From NCBI RefSeq assembly GCF_003432065.1, contig NZ_QWDE01000003.1:124001-188000 (forward strand): a stretch of DNA of 64,000 nt, given 5' to 3'. The notes under the pieces are model-generated. The model saw nothing but the letters and a program-made list of their open reading frames with translations, made no database searches and was not told the origin of the DNA. The first letter of the stretch is position 1. Every line of letters begins with the position of its first letter. Shown here one piece after another: positions 17,919 to 25,638 of the stretch. A program made the position numbers and the translations under genes. The stretch comes from Mucilaginibacter terrenus. GTDB lineage: Bacteria; Bacteroidota; Bacteroidia; Sphingobacteriales; Sphingobacteriaceae.

Positions 17919-18851
17919 ATGCCACCCCGAAGATCCATTCTGTCTGCAGGAGTTATAAACTACCTCATTTTTGCTGCCATCTGCTTAATATGGGGCAGTT
18001 CATTTATCCTGATGAAACTTGGGCTGTATGATGAAAACAAACACCCATTACTCACGGCATCGCAGGTGGCAGCCATACGCATTATAACTGCCGGACTGGT
18101 GCTTACCCCGGTGCTCATCAGGCACTATAAGAAGGTTCCGCGTAAATTATCGGGCTGGATGGTGTTGTCAGGCTTTTTTGGGAGCTTTTTCCCGGCATTC
18201 TTATTCTGTATTGCCGAGACCAGGATAGACAGCTCGCTGGCCGGCACACTAAACTCCCTCACTCCTATCTTTGCAATCCTTTTAGGCTTTCTATTCTTCG
18301 GTAATAAAATCCCGGTTAGCCAGGTTGTTGGCATTACCATTGGCTTTGGTGGTATTGTGCTGCTTTACTTTGTTCAAAAACATGCCGATGCCGGTCAGGT
18401 GAGCTATGCAAGCCTTGTTATACTGGCTACTTTGCTTTACGGCATTAATGTAGTTGTGGTGAAGCACTACCTCAGCAGTGTTAGTCCCCTGGTAATTACC
18501 GCGTTCTCGCTTGTGGTGGTTAGTGTCCCTTCTTTGGTAATCTTATGGCAAACAGGCTTTTTCAACTTGCCGTTACATGAGCGCAGGTACATAAGAGCTT
18601 GCGCGGCGGTTTGCACCCTGGGCATTTTAGGTACTGCAATAGCCTGGATGCTGTACTACATTCTTATACAGCGCACCAGCGTGCTTTTCACCTCAACATC
18701 AAGCTACGGCGTGCCTTTTGTAGCTTTCCTGTGGGGCTGGTATTACGGCGAAACAATTACCATTGGCCAGGTGGGTTGCTTGTTTGTTATTTTGTTAGGG
18801 GTGTATTTAACGCGTATTAAGTTGAACGCCCTTTACAAAAAAGCTTCCTAG
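17919..18851 (+). CDS. EamA-family DMT transporter
   Basis: This 310-aa inner-membrane protein has about ten hydrophobic segments arranged as two EamA repeats. The first begins YLIFAAICLIWGSSFILMKLGL and the second about SLVILATLLYGINVVVVKHYL. Repeat-end sequences SLAGTLNSLTPIFAILLGFLFFGNK (about 107-131) and SVLFTSTSSYGVPFVAFLWGWYYGE match the conserved fourth/fifth helices. Members export amino acids or other metabolites; the substrate cannot be told. It lies 36 bp after the HTH gene on the same strand. Confidence 0.92.
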   Translation: MPPRRSILSAGVINYLIFAAICLIWGSSFILMKLGLYDENKHPLLTASQVAAIRIITAGLVLTPVLIRHYKKVPRKLSGWMVLSGFFGSFFPAFLFCIAETRIDSSLAGTLNSLTPIFAILLGFLFFGNKIPVSQVVGITIGFGGIVLLYFVQKHADAGQVSYASLVILATLLYGINVVVVKHYLSSVSPLVITAFSLVVVSVPSLVILWQTGFFNLPLHERRYIRACAAVCTLGILGTAIAWMLYYILIQRTSVLFTSTSSYGVPFVAFLWGWYYGETITIGQVGCLFVILLGVYLTRIKLNALYKKAS

Positions 18852-18963
18852 TCACTCTTCAATTACTCACCTTGCCAGCCGATGAATGTTCTGCTGTAAT
18901 TAACGTTTAAAAAGAAAACCTTTAGCTACACCCATTGTAATTAACTAAAGCTGTTATTGAACC

Positions 18964-19302
18964 ATGGCACCAATCTTTTTTACTGTAGGGGCTGAGTTAC
19001 CCATCATGATCATCCCTAATACGGACGCACACCTGGACGGGCATGCTGTGCTTACCTATACTTACAATATCTACCGCGATTATGGGTTTGAGGATGCTGC
19101 CATGATACAGCTGAAAGAAAAAGAACTTATGCTCGACAAAAAGAAGAACCCAAACTATATGGGCTACATCACTTTTGAGGATCCCGGTAAACTGTTTACT
19201 TACACAGCGGATGGATCAGAAGAGCTCGACTCTGAAGAGGTTCAGGAAATAATAGAAAACATCTCTCACTATCGCGACCATCCCGGAATGTGGCAGATCT
19301 AG
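18964..19302 (+). CDS. Conserved-looking hypothetical protein, 112 aa
   Basis: This soluble 112-residue protein starts MAPIFFTVGAELPIMIIPNTDAHLDGH and has an acidic helical end, SEELDSEEVQEIIENISHYR. There is no signal peptide, membrane segment or motif I can name. Codon use matches the neighbours, the frame is complete, and no competing frame is better. The function is unknown. Confidence 0.65.
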   Translation: MAPIFFTVGAELPIMIIPNTDAHLDGHAVLTYTYNIYRDYGFEDAAMIQLKEKELMLDKKKNPNYMGYITFEDPGKLFTYTADGSEELDSEEVQEIIENISHYRDHPGMWQI

Positions 19303-19394
19303 CAGGATAAAGTTCAGGGGGTTGAGTTGGAGTGGCACGTTGCGGTGGCAGTTGCAGTCGCAACCAGCAGGTGCAGTTGCTAATATTTAAATGC

Positions 19395-19450
19395 CCCACT
19401 CACTACTCACTATTCTCCACTCACCAATCACTATTCACCACTCACTACCC
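19395..19450 (+). repeat. CACTCACTA-type short repeat tract
   Basis: A pyrimidine-rich, C/A/T-only run of imperfect CACTCACTA and CACTATT words directly precedes the TesA-like start at 19453. A G-rich stretch (about 19317-19378, with GTTGGAGTGGC and GGCAGTTGCAG words) lies just upstream and could pair weakly with it. It occupies the place where a leader and ribosome site would be expected. Confidence 0.6.
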
Positions 19451-19452
19451 AA

Positions 19453-20016
19453 ATGAAGCACATTTTATTTTATGGCGATAGCTTAACCGCTGGCTACGGA
19501 CTAGGCAACGCTTCAGAAGAATCTTTCCCGGCACTTATAAATGATAAGCTGAAAGCTGCCGGCCTGCAATACTGCATTACCAACGCGGGCGTAAGCGGCG
19601 ACACTACCACCGGCGGACTGGCGCGTCTGGATTACTGGCTGGGCAGTCCCGTAGATGTTTTTGTATTGGAACTTGGTATAAATGACATACGCCGCGGCAT
19701 CCCGCCACCCACCATTGAAAAAAACCTGCAGGCCATCATCAATAAAGTAAAAGCAAAATACCCCAAGGCAAAGCTGGTAATGCTGGGAATGGAGATCCCT
19801 CCTATTCTATTCGGCCCGGTTGCTGTACAATTCAACGCTATTTACCGCCGCCTTGCGGAAGCTAATGACATGGCATTGGTTCCCTTTCTATTAACCGGTG
19901 TTATGGGGCAGCAACACTTAAATTTATGGGACAGGGTACACCCGTCTGCTGCCGGCTATAAGGTTGTAGTTGAGACCGTTTGGTCGGTGTTAGGTCCGTT
20001 GCTACAACGCGGTTAA
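19453..20016 (+). CDS. TesA-like SGNH esterase / lysophospholipase
   Basis: This 187-aa SGNH hydrolase is related to TesA (acyl-CoA thioesterase I / lysophospholipase L1) and arylesterases. Block I is LFYGDSLTAGYGL (nucleophile Ser10), block II NAGVSGDTT, block III LELGINDIRRG (Asn77), and block V WDRVHPSAAGY (Asp160, His163). E. coli TesA is periplasmic, but this protein starts directly with the first strand and has no signal peptide, so it looks cytoplasmic unless a start was missed upstream in the repeat tract. Substrate range is usually broad in this family. Confidence 0.9.
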   Translation: MKHILFYGDSLTAGYGLGNASEESFPALINDKLKAAGLQYCITNAGVSGDTTTGGLARLDYWLGSPVDVFVLELGINDIRRGIPPPTIEKNLQAIINKVKAKYPKAKLVMLGMEIPPILFGPVAVQFNAIYRRLAEANDMALVPFLLTGVMGQQHLNLWDRVHPSAAGYKVVVETVWSVLGPLLQRG

Positions 20017-20156
20017 ATGTGTTTTACAAAGCCTTAACTATAATTGTTTTTTTGGTTAGATTCGCTCTGTAATCCCATCCTGTTTTAAAGCGCATTACAC
20101 CGGCCGCAAGGCCCCTGTTTTGAGTTTGCAGGGATTGGTTAGCCCCCTAATAAACT

Positions 20157-22091
20157 ATGAGATTTAACTTCCGGACTACAGAATTAAAGGCGCTGGCCTA
20201 TCGCCTCCTGCTTGGCTATATTTTCTACTTTATATGCCGCATACTATTCTTTGCATTTAATACCAACCTGTTTGCTGTAGAAAGCGCCGCTACACTTTTT
20301 AAACTTTGTTACTATGGCTTAGCTTTCGACACTACGGCGCTGCTATACATCAACATCCTGTTTATAGTACTAAGTATTTTACCGCTTACGGTAAACACCG
20401 GCAAAGGCTACCAAAAAGGGCTGGCGATATTATATTTCGTAACCAACTTCATCTTTTACGCAACCAACTTTGTAGATATTATTTATTACCGCTTTAGCCA
20501 GGTAAGATCTACCCGGGCATCGCTTGATGTACTTACCAACGAGAGCAACAAAACACTCTTATTGGTAAGCTTTATAACCGAATACTGGTACATCATACTT
20601 ATATACATCCTTTGCTGCACCTTATGGTATTGGCTGTATTACCGGGTGAAAGTAAAACCGGCTGCTACGGGGCCAAGGATGGCATACTTCTCGTTTTCGG
20701 CAGCCATGTTGTTAATTATCATAGCGCTTGCAGTAGGTGGCATAAGGGGCGATTTTAAGCACAGCACAAGGCCCATTAATATGGTTGATGCTTACAGGCA
20801 TGTTACCGCGCCAAACCAGGGCGACATAGTATTAAACACGCCATTTGCTATCATCCGTACGCTTACCGCTAATAACTTTAAGGTACAGCACTGGACGGAC
20901 GAAGCCTATATCGACTCCATCATTAAACCTATAAAGGAGTACAATACCGTTCGACCGGTTAAACCCAATGTGGTGGTTATTATACTGGAAAGCATGGCCC
21001 GCGAGTTTTGGGGCAGCATGAACCGGGATGCAGGCATCCCCGGGTTTATTTCTTACACGCCTTTTTTAGATTCGCTTTCGAACCACAGCCTCATTTTCAA
21101 TAATGGCTACGCCAACGGCAGGCAGTCTATACATGCTATGTCATCTATTTTGGCCGGTATACCTTCGTTTCAGACAGCGTTTACTTCCTCGCCATACGCC
21201 AAGCAGCGCATACAATCTATTGTATCGGTATGCGACAGTATGGGATACCAAACATCGTTCTTCCACGGGGCTGCTAATGGGTCAATGGGGTTCCAGGGAT
21301 TCGCCAACATATTGGGCTTTCAAAAATATTATGGCCGTACAGAATACAACAACGAAAAGGATTTTGATGGTACCTGGGGTATATGGGACGAACCCTTTCT
21401 GCAATACGTAAGTAAAACCATGGGCACGCAAAAACAGCCGTTCATGTCTACCGTGTTCACGCTCTCCTCGCACGAGCCAGATCGCATCCCTGATAAGTAT
21501 AAAAACCGCTTTAAAGGCGGTCCGTTAACCATTGACAAATGCGTACAGTATACAGATAACTCCTTACGCCGGTTCTTTAATTACGCCAAAACACAGCCCT
21601 GGTTCAACAACACCGTTTTTGTAATTACGGCAGACCATACCAATGCCACCTACTACCCCGAATACAGCAAACCAGTAAACCGCTTTGCCATACCTATACT
21701 TTTCTACAGCGCTAACAAAGCTTTCCAATTACAGGGCGTGCGTACCGATCTTGCTTCGCAAATAGACATTTACCCAACACTAACCGACCTCATAGGCTAC
21801 AACAAACCCATTCGCTCCTGGGGAAGGAGCCTGGTGAGCACCCTGCCCACCGAAACACCACGGGTAATAAACTCGCAGGGTAACTTATACCACTTTATGG
21901 AAGGCAACTATAACTACATTTTTGATGGGAAAGCTATTACCGGCATTTTTGCCGCTGATGATAAAGGCCTCACCAAAAACCTGATGACCGGAGGCACCCC
22001 CACCCCTGAAATGGAAAAAGGAATGATGGATTGCAAAGCCTTTATACAAGATTACGCAGATAGGATAGTAAATAAGAAGCTGTATAATTGA
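20157..22091 (+). CDS. LTA synthase-like membrane sulfatase-fold protein
   Basis: This 644-aa protein has about five N-terminal membrane helices (1-200) and an extracytoplasmic alkaline-phosphatase/sulfatase-fold domain. Candidate metal and catalytic residues by LtaS analogy are Glu278 in ILESMAR, Ser324 in NGRQSIHA (the position of the LtaS nucleophile Thr), His439 in LSSHEPD, and Asp493-His494 in TADHTN. Gram-positive LtaS polymerises glycerophosphate; Bacteroidota homologues probably transfer phosphate-containing head groups onto envelope lipids or glycans, which is inference. The last 18 nt of the gene are copied 1.2 kb downstream as part of the repeat island. Confidence 0.9.
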   Translation: MRFNFRTTELKALAYRLLLGYIFYFICRILFFAFNTNLFAVESAATLFKLCYYGLAFDTTALLYINILFIVLSILPLTVNTGKGYQKGLAILYFVTNFIFYATNFVDIIYYRFSQVRSTRASLDVLTNESNKTLLLVSFITEYWYIILIYILCCTLWYWLYYRVKVKPAATGPRMAYFSFSAAMLLIIIALAVGGIRGDFKHSTRPINMVDAYRHVTAPNQGDIVLNTPFAIIRTLTANNFKVQHWTDEAYIDSIIKPIKEYNTVRPVKPNVVVIILESMAREFWGSMNRDAGIPGFISYTPFLDSLSNHSLIFNNGYANGRQSIHAMSSILAGIPSFQTAFTSSPYAKQRIQSIVSVCDSMGYQTSFFHGAANGSMGFQGFANILGFQKYYGRTEYNNEKDFDGTWGIWDEPFLQYVSKTMGTQKQPFMSTVFTLSSHEPDRIPDKYKNRFKGGPLTIDKCVQYTDNSLRRFFNYAKTQPWFNNTVFVITADHTNATYYPEYSKPVNRFAIPILFYSANKAFQLQGVRTDLASQIDIYPTLTDLIGYNKPIRSWGRSLVSTLPTETPRVINSQGNLYHFMEGNYNYIFDGKAITGIFAADDKGLTKNLMTGGTPTPEMEKGMMDCKAFIQDYADRIVNKKLYN

Positions 22092-22284
22092 TCGTATATT
22101 GCCAGTTAGTTGTTGGTGACAACACCAACAAAGGGCGAAAAATTTCGATGGAAGCCGCAGTTGGTTTTGTCACCAATTACGATAAAATAACTATCCTAAG
22201 AGCGCGGGGTTGACGAAAAACCGGGCCGGGGTACAAGTTCGGCATAATGCCAAAACTAACCGCATACTAAAACTGCAACCCTTT
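22070..22284. repeat. Left long direct repeat flanking the RAYT island
   Basis: This 215-bp segment runs from the last codons of the LTA-synthase-like gene through palindrome 1 to CAACCCTTT. It reappears with few mismatches at 23308-23679. Shared landmarks are AAATAAGAAGCTGTATAA (22070 and 23308), GGGCGAAAAATTTCGATGG, GAAAAACCGGGCCGGGGTA, and CAAGTTCGGCATAATGCC. The left copy lacks a 162-bp block present in the right copy. Confidence 0.9.
22109..22132 (-). repeat. 24-bp palindrome, copy 1 (loop ACAA; last base imperfect)
   Basis: Arms GTTGTTGGTG and CACCAACAAA around ACAA. It sits 17 bp after the stop of the LTA-synthase-like gene, in the orientation opposite to copies 2-4. Confidence 0.9.
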
Positions 22285-22356
22285 GAGCGCAAGATAAGTT
22301 CCTCCTCTTCAGCGACTATCAACCAGTCGTAAATCTTTCGAGCCGTTGTTTGAGCC

Positions 22357-22380
22357 GTTGTTGGTGTTGTCACCAACAAC
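22357..22380 (+). repeat. 24-bp palindrome, copy 2 (loop TTGT)
   Basis: Perfect 10-bp arms GTTGTTGGTG and CACCAACAAC. It is preceded by GAGCC and followed by TGAGC; a half copy GTTGTT lies 13 bp upstream. Confidence 0.93.
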
Positions 22381-22448
22381 TGAGCACAAGATATATTCCT
22401 CATCTTCAGCGTCTAACAATCGGCCGTAAATCTTGTCCGTCATGAGCC

Positions 22449-22472
22449 GTTGTTGGTGTTGTCACCAACAAC
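22449..22472 (+). repeat. 24-bp palindrome, copy 3 (loop TTGT)
   Basis: Identical to copy 2, with the same GAGCC and TGAGC flanks; 92 bp from copy 2. Confidence 0.93.
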
Positions 22473-22501
22473 TGAGCGCAAGATAAGTGCTTTTTCGAGC
22501 C

Positions 22502-22525
22502 GTTGTTGGTGTTGTCACCAACAAC
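22502..22525 (+). repeat. 24-bp palindrome, copy 4 (loop TTGT)
   Basis: Identical to copies 2 and 3. It lies 25 bp beyond the stop codon of the RAYT gene, so it is also the 3' hairpin of that transcript. Confidence 0.93.
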
Positions 22526-22550
22526 TGAGCACAAGATATATTCCTCATCT

Positions 22551-23150
22551 TCAGCGACTAACAATCGGCCGTAAATCCTGTCCGTCATGATGAGTAAGAA
22601 AGCCAAAATCATCAATACCCGTTCTGTAAAATCTTGCTGAAGAATATATATACTCTTCGGGAAGTGTAGCCAATCGCCATTTTTCTTGCAGTGGATTGTT
22701 GTGAATATAGTCTAACTTTTGATAGAACACATTAGGCGTCCAAAGGTCCACACTTAAAGGATTTCTTTCCCAAAACTGATATCTCCTATCTCTTGCATCA
22801 ACTAAAAAGGCGCTAAGTAGTGTATCATCACTGTCCAGCAATCGAAACTTCATTTGCTGCGCTGTAAACTTCATAAATCTAAGCTGAACAGCAGCCTTGT
22901 TAAACCCGTCCTGAACTTGCCAGATTAGATGGATATGATTTGGCATTACTACAAACCCGTAAACCACAATACTACCTTCGGTTGTTAGGAACCGCAGACT
23001 TTTTATGATAATATCTTTAAAGGCATCGTCTTTCAATAGCGGCATCCAATTCAATATCATTGCTGTAAAAAACTGAGGATGATAGTCGAAGTTAATGGTG
23101 GCCATGGCGCTAATTTCAACATTCATCTGTAATTTACAAGGTCGCATCAT
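22551..23150 (-). CDS. REP-associated tyrosine transposase (RAYT, Y1 HUH family)
   Basis: This 199-aa single-strand DNA transposase is related to IS200/IS605 TnpA. The HUH metal motif is FVVMPNHIHLIW (His72, His74). The catalytic Tyr is probably Tyr148 in YQKLDYIHNNPL, a typical RAYT phrase, and EEYIYSSARFY follows near the C-terminus. RAYTs process REP hairpins, and this gene is surrounded by seven matching palindromes. An alternative start is Met16 (23105), giving MATINFDYHPQF. The last 15 or so codons (GQDLRPIVSR) lie in DNA duplicated downstream as array units. The frame is intact, so the enzyme may be active. Confidence 0.92.
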   Translation of the reverse strand: MMRPCKLQMNVEISAMATINFDYHPQFFTAMILNWMPLLKDDAFKDIIIKSLRFLTTEGSIVVYGFVVMPNHIHLIWQVQDGFNKAAVQLRFMKFTAQQMKFRLLDSDDTLLSAFLVDARDRRYQFWERNPLSVDLWTPNVFYQKLDYIHNNPLQEKWRLATLPEEYIYSSARFYRTGIDDFGFLTHHDGQDLRPIVSR

Positions 23151-23162
23151 ACATGTAGATTA

Positions 23163-23186
23163 GTTGTTGGTGTCAACACCAACAAC
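23163..23186. repeat. 24-bp palindrome, copy 5 (loop TCAA)
   Basis: Perfect 10-bp arms with a variant loop TCAA. It lies 13 bp upstream of the RAYT frame and is preceded by TTA and followed by GGGC, matching the flanks of copies 6 and 7. Confidence 0.92.
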
Positions 23187-23277
23187 GGGCGGCGGCAAAG
23201 CTGCATAGGTAACGGTGTGTTATCGATTACTTGTTTGTGATAACATAGCTGCATAGGTAAAACTATATTGTCGGTTA

Positions 23278-23301
23278 GTTGTTGGTGACAACACCAACAA
23301 C
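23278..23301 (-). repeat. 24-bp palindrome, copy 6 (loop ACAA)
   Basis: Perfect arms, opposite orientation to copies 2-4. Flanked by GGTTA and GGCC. Confidence 0.92.
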
Positions 23302-23345
23302 GGCCACAAATAAGAAGCTGTATAAGTAAGCGTTATTGCTAGTTA

Positions 23346-23369
23346 GTTGTTGGTGACAACACCAACAAT
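23346..23369 (-). repeat. 24-bp palindrome, copy 7 (loop ACAA; last base imperfect)
   Basis: This is the counterpart of copy 1 inside the right direct repeat, with the same orientation and flanks (AGTTA before, GGGCGAAAA after). Confidence 0.9.
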
Positions 23370-23470
23370 GGGCGAAAAATTTCGATGGAAGCCGTAGTTG
23401 GTTTTGTCACCAATTACAATAAAATAACTATTCTAAGAGCGTAGGGTTGACGAAAAACCGGGCCGGGGTA

Positions 23471-23632
23471 AACGCCAGTGGGCTGAAGGTTTTTTTCGTC
23501 TTGATTTTTGGTTACTTTTTATCAAGAAAAAGTAACTAAGCCACTGCGGCAATGAGCAGACTACAACACATAACCGCACTAGCCCTGTAAGTGTCAAAAA
23601 CATACCTGAAAGCAGTGTAATGTATCAACGAA
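23471..23632. mobile_element. 162-bp hairpin-bearing insert in the right direct repeat
   Basis: This block is absent from the left repeat copy at the matching junction (22233/22234). It contains a 10-bp hairpin, GTTACTTTTT (23511-23520) and AAAAAGTAAC (23527-23536) with loop ATCAAG. Outer partial arms CAGTGGGCT (about 23476) and AGCCACTG (23539-23546) extend it. It has no coding capacity and looks like a small non-autonomous palindromic element, though a deletion from the left copy would give the same picture. Confidence 0.55.
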
Positions 23633-23734
23633 CAAGTTCGGCATAATGCCAACTAACCGCTGCTAAACTGCAACCCTTTCGTCACAAATACACCGCTCAT
23701 CTATCCCTCATTCGCACATCCAAAGCAAAAGCCC

Positions 23735-23742
23735 TATCTTTG
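23735..23742 (+). promoter_or_regulatory. -7 promoter box of pruA
   Basis: TATCTTTG followed by C, 20 nt before the pruA ATG. A weak TTCG lies 20 bp upstream of it. It lies just outside the right repeat, so the island did not remove the pruA promoter. Confidence 0.55.
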
Positions 23743-23762
23743 CACTCTCAAATAATTACCTT

Positions 23763-25400
23763 ATGCTAAAAGGATTTTTTAATGTACCGCCTGCTGTTAA
23801 CGAGACCGTTTTAAACTACGGCCCGCGCAGTGTGGAACGTGCAGCGCTTAAGGCAGCTTTGGACGAAGCACGCGCTAAGCAGATAGATATACCCATGTAC
23901 ATTGGCGGCCAGGAAGTACGCACCGGCAAGTTGATGGAGCTTCGCCCGCCGCATGACCACAAGCACCTGCTGGGTACTTTCCATTACGGCGATAAAACCC
24001 ATGTTACTGCTGCCATTGATGCTGCACTTGCAGCAAAGGCCGACTGGGAAAACCTGCCATGGGAACAACGCGCAGCCATATTCCTGAAGGCTGCCGAGCT
24101 GGTAGCCGGTCCGTACCGTTACAAGCTAAATGCGGCCACTATGCTGGGCCAAAGTAAGAACGCCTACCAGGCCGAAATTGATTCGGCTTGTGAGTTTATA
24201 GATTTCCTGCGCTTTAACGTGCAGTACATGACCGAGATTTATCAGCAGCAGCCACCTGTTTCTGGCAAAGGGGTTTGGAACCGGGTAGAACAGCGTCCGC
24301 TGGAAGGTTTTGTATTCGCGCTTACACCGTTCAACTTCACCGCAATTGCCGGCAACCTGCCTGCAAGTGCCGCCATGATGGGCAACGTTGTGGTTTGGAA
24401 ACCGGCCGATACCCAGGTGTATGCCGCTGCGGTTATAATGGAGATTTTTAAAGAAGCCGGTGTACCTGATGGGGTGATCAACCTGATCTATGCAGACGGC
24501 CCGGAAGTAGGCGATGTGGTATTTAACCACCCTGATTTTGCAGGTATACACTTTACAGGTTCTACCAAGGTTTTCCAGCACATTTGGCAAACCATTGGTA
24601 CCAATATACATAAATACAAAACCTACCCGCGCATTGTAGGCGAAACCGGTGGTAAAGACTTTGTGCTTGCCCACCCAAGCGCCAATGCCGATGCGGTTGC
24701 AGTAGCCCTGCTTCGCGGCGCGTTTGAGTACCAGGGACAAAAATGCTCTGCGGCTTCAAGGGCGTACATCCCGGCGTCGCTTTGGCCTGCCGTGAAAGAA
24801 CATGTACAGCGCGAGATGGCTACATTTAAGATGGGCCCAGTTGAAGATTTTGAGAACTTCATCAACGCGGTTATCAGCGAAGTATCTTTCGATAAGTTGG
24901 CTAAATACATTGATGCAGCCAAAGCCGACGAGGGTGTTGAAGTAATTGCCGGCGGTAATTACGACAAGAGCCAGGGCTGGTTTGTTGAGCCGACCATACT
25001 GCAGGTGCAGGACCCCTACTACGTAACCATGTGCGAAGAACTGTTTGGCCCCGTGCTAACGGTTTACGTTTACGAGGACCAGCAATGGGACGAAATACTG
25101 CAGACTATTGACAAAACATCTATATACGCGCTCACCGGTGCTATACTATCACAGGACCGCTACGCTATCGCTGATGCTACCTACAAGCTGCGCAACGCTG
25201 CGGGTAACTTCTACATTAACGATAAGCCTACCGGCGCAGTTGTAGGTCAGCAGCCATTTGGCGGCGCCCGCGGCAGCGGCACCAATGATAAGGCAGGCTC
25301 CATGATCAACCTGTTGCGTTGGGTATCCCCGAGAACAATAAAAGAAACCTTTGATTCGCCGAAGGATTACAGGTACCCATTTTTGACACCGGAGCGGTAA
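23763..25400 (+). CDS. pruA: L-glutamate gamma-semialdehyde (1-pyrroline-5-carboxylate) dehydrogenase
   Basis: PruA performs the second step of proline degradation, oxidising glutamate semialdehyde to glutamate with NAD+. The 545-aa product is the single-function type without a proline dehydrogenase domain. Features are the NAD-binding Rossmann region with TPFNFTAIAGNLP, IHFTGSTKVF, the general base in VGETGGKDF (Glu294), and the catalytic Cys in YQGQKCSAAS (Cys328). CEELFGPVLTVYVY and GAVVGQQPFGGARGSG complete the P5CDH signature. No proline dehydrogenase gene is adjacent. Confidence 0.96.
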   Translation: MLKGFFNVPPAVNETVLNYGPRSVERAALKAALDEARAKQIDIPMYIGGQEVRTGKLMELRPPHDHKHLLGTFHYGDKTHVTAAIDAALAAKADWENLPWEQRAAIFLKAAELVAGPYRYKLNAATMLGQSKNAYQAEIDSACEFIDFLRFNVQYMTEIYQQQPPVSGKGVWNRVEQRPLEGFVFALTPFNFTAIAGNLPASAAMMGNVVVWKPADTQVYAAAVIMEIFKEAGVPDGVINLIYADGPEVGDVVFNHPDFAGIHFTGSTKVFQHIWQTIGTNIHKYKTYPRIVGETGGKDFVLAHPSANADAVAVALLRGAFEYQGQKCSAASRAYIPASLWPAVKEHVQREMATFKMGPVEDFENFINAVISEVSFDKLAKYIDAAKADEGVEVIAGGNYDKSQGWFVEPTILQVQDPYYVTMCEELFGPVLTVYVYEDQQWDEILQTIDKTSIYALTGAILSQDRYAIADATYKLRNAAGNFYINDKPTGAVVGQQPFGGARGSGTNDKAGSMINLLRWVSPRTIKETFDSPKDYRYPFLTPER

Positions 25401-25431
25401 CCCCCCTCCGCCCCCTAAAGGGGGAACTTTA

Positions 25432-25475
25432 ACATAGCAGAAAAGGCTTCCATAAGGAAGCCTTTTCTGCTATGT
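25432..25475. terminator. Perfect 20-bp inverted repeat, likely pruA terminator
   Basis: Arms 25432-25451 and 25456-25475 pair perfectly around the loop ATAA; the core is AAAAGGCTTCC / GGAAGCCTTTT. It lacks a downstream T run but has A/T-rich arms and could act in both directions. A C-rich run with CCCCCTAAAGGGGG (about 25411-25424) precedes it. Confidence 0.7.
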
Positions 25476-25638
25476 CATTTACACCTGTAATAAAAAACGA
25501 GAATGCAAATTTATGTTGTAATTGCCTGTTTTTTTGCTGCGGTTTTTGCAGGTTACTGAATAGAAACTGATCAAAAAACAACCTTAACAATGCTTTTTTC
25601 AAAGCTTTTTAGCAAATTATATCAAGCGTTCCAAAACT

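Larger units (their letters stand above)
22285..22550 (+). repeat. Tandem array of palindrome plus RAYT 3'-end tail
   Basis: Units begin with the palindrome and continue TGAGC(A/G)CAAGATA. Unit starts are 22357 (92-bp unit), 22449 (53-bp, internally deleted) and 22502 (runs into the RAYT gene). A degenerate unit without its palindrome occupies about 22285-22356. The 92-bp unit's tail, including ATCTTCAGCG and AACAATCGGCCGTAAATC, is the same sequence that encodes the last residues of the RAYT protein, so the transposase gene's end is one of the repeat units. Confidence 0.88.
23308..23679. repeat. Right long direct repeat flanking the RAYT island
   Basis: Copy of 22070-22284 with a 162-bp block inserted at 23471. 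It starts with the same AAATAAGAAGCTGTATAA that ends the LTA-synthase-like gene, here without the gene, and ends CAACCCTTT. Apart from the insert it differs by scattered single bases and small gaps. Confidence 0.9.

Noticed and set aside
22357..22525. Repeat array as a CRISPR
   Set aside because: Only three regularly oriented copies; the spacers are themselves repeats of the RAYT 3' end, unit lengths are 92 and 53 bp, and no cas gene is present.
22191..22615. Two minus-strand open frames (22191-22403 and 22406-22615) as small genes
   Set aside because: They are translations of the palindrome array and of the copied RAYT 3' end; they have no independent start context or conserved-looking product.
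25401..25430. C-rich tract CCCCCTAAAGGGGG as a regulatory site
   Set aside because: A short palindromic run after a stop codon and next to a terminator; no evidence for any function beyond 3'-end structure.
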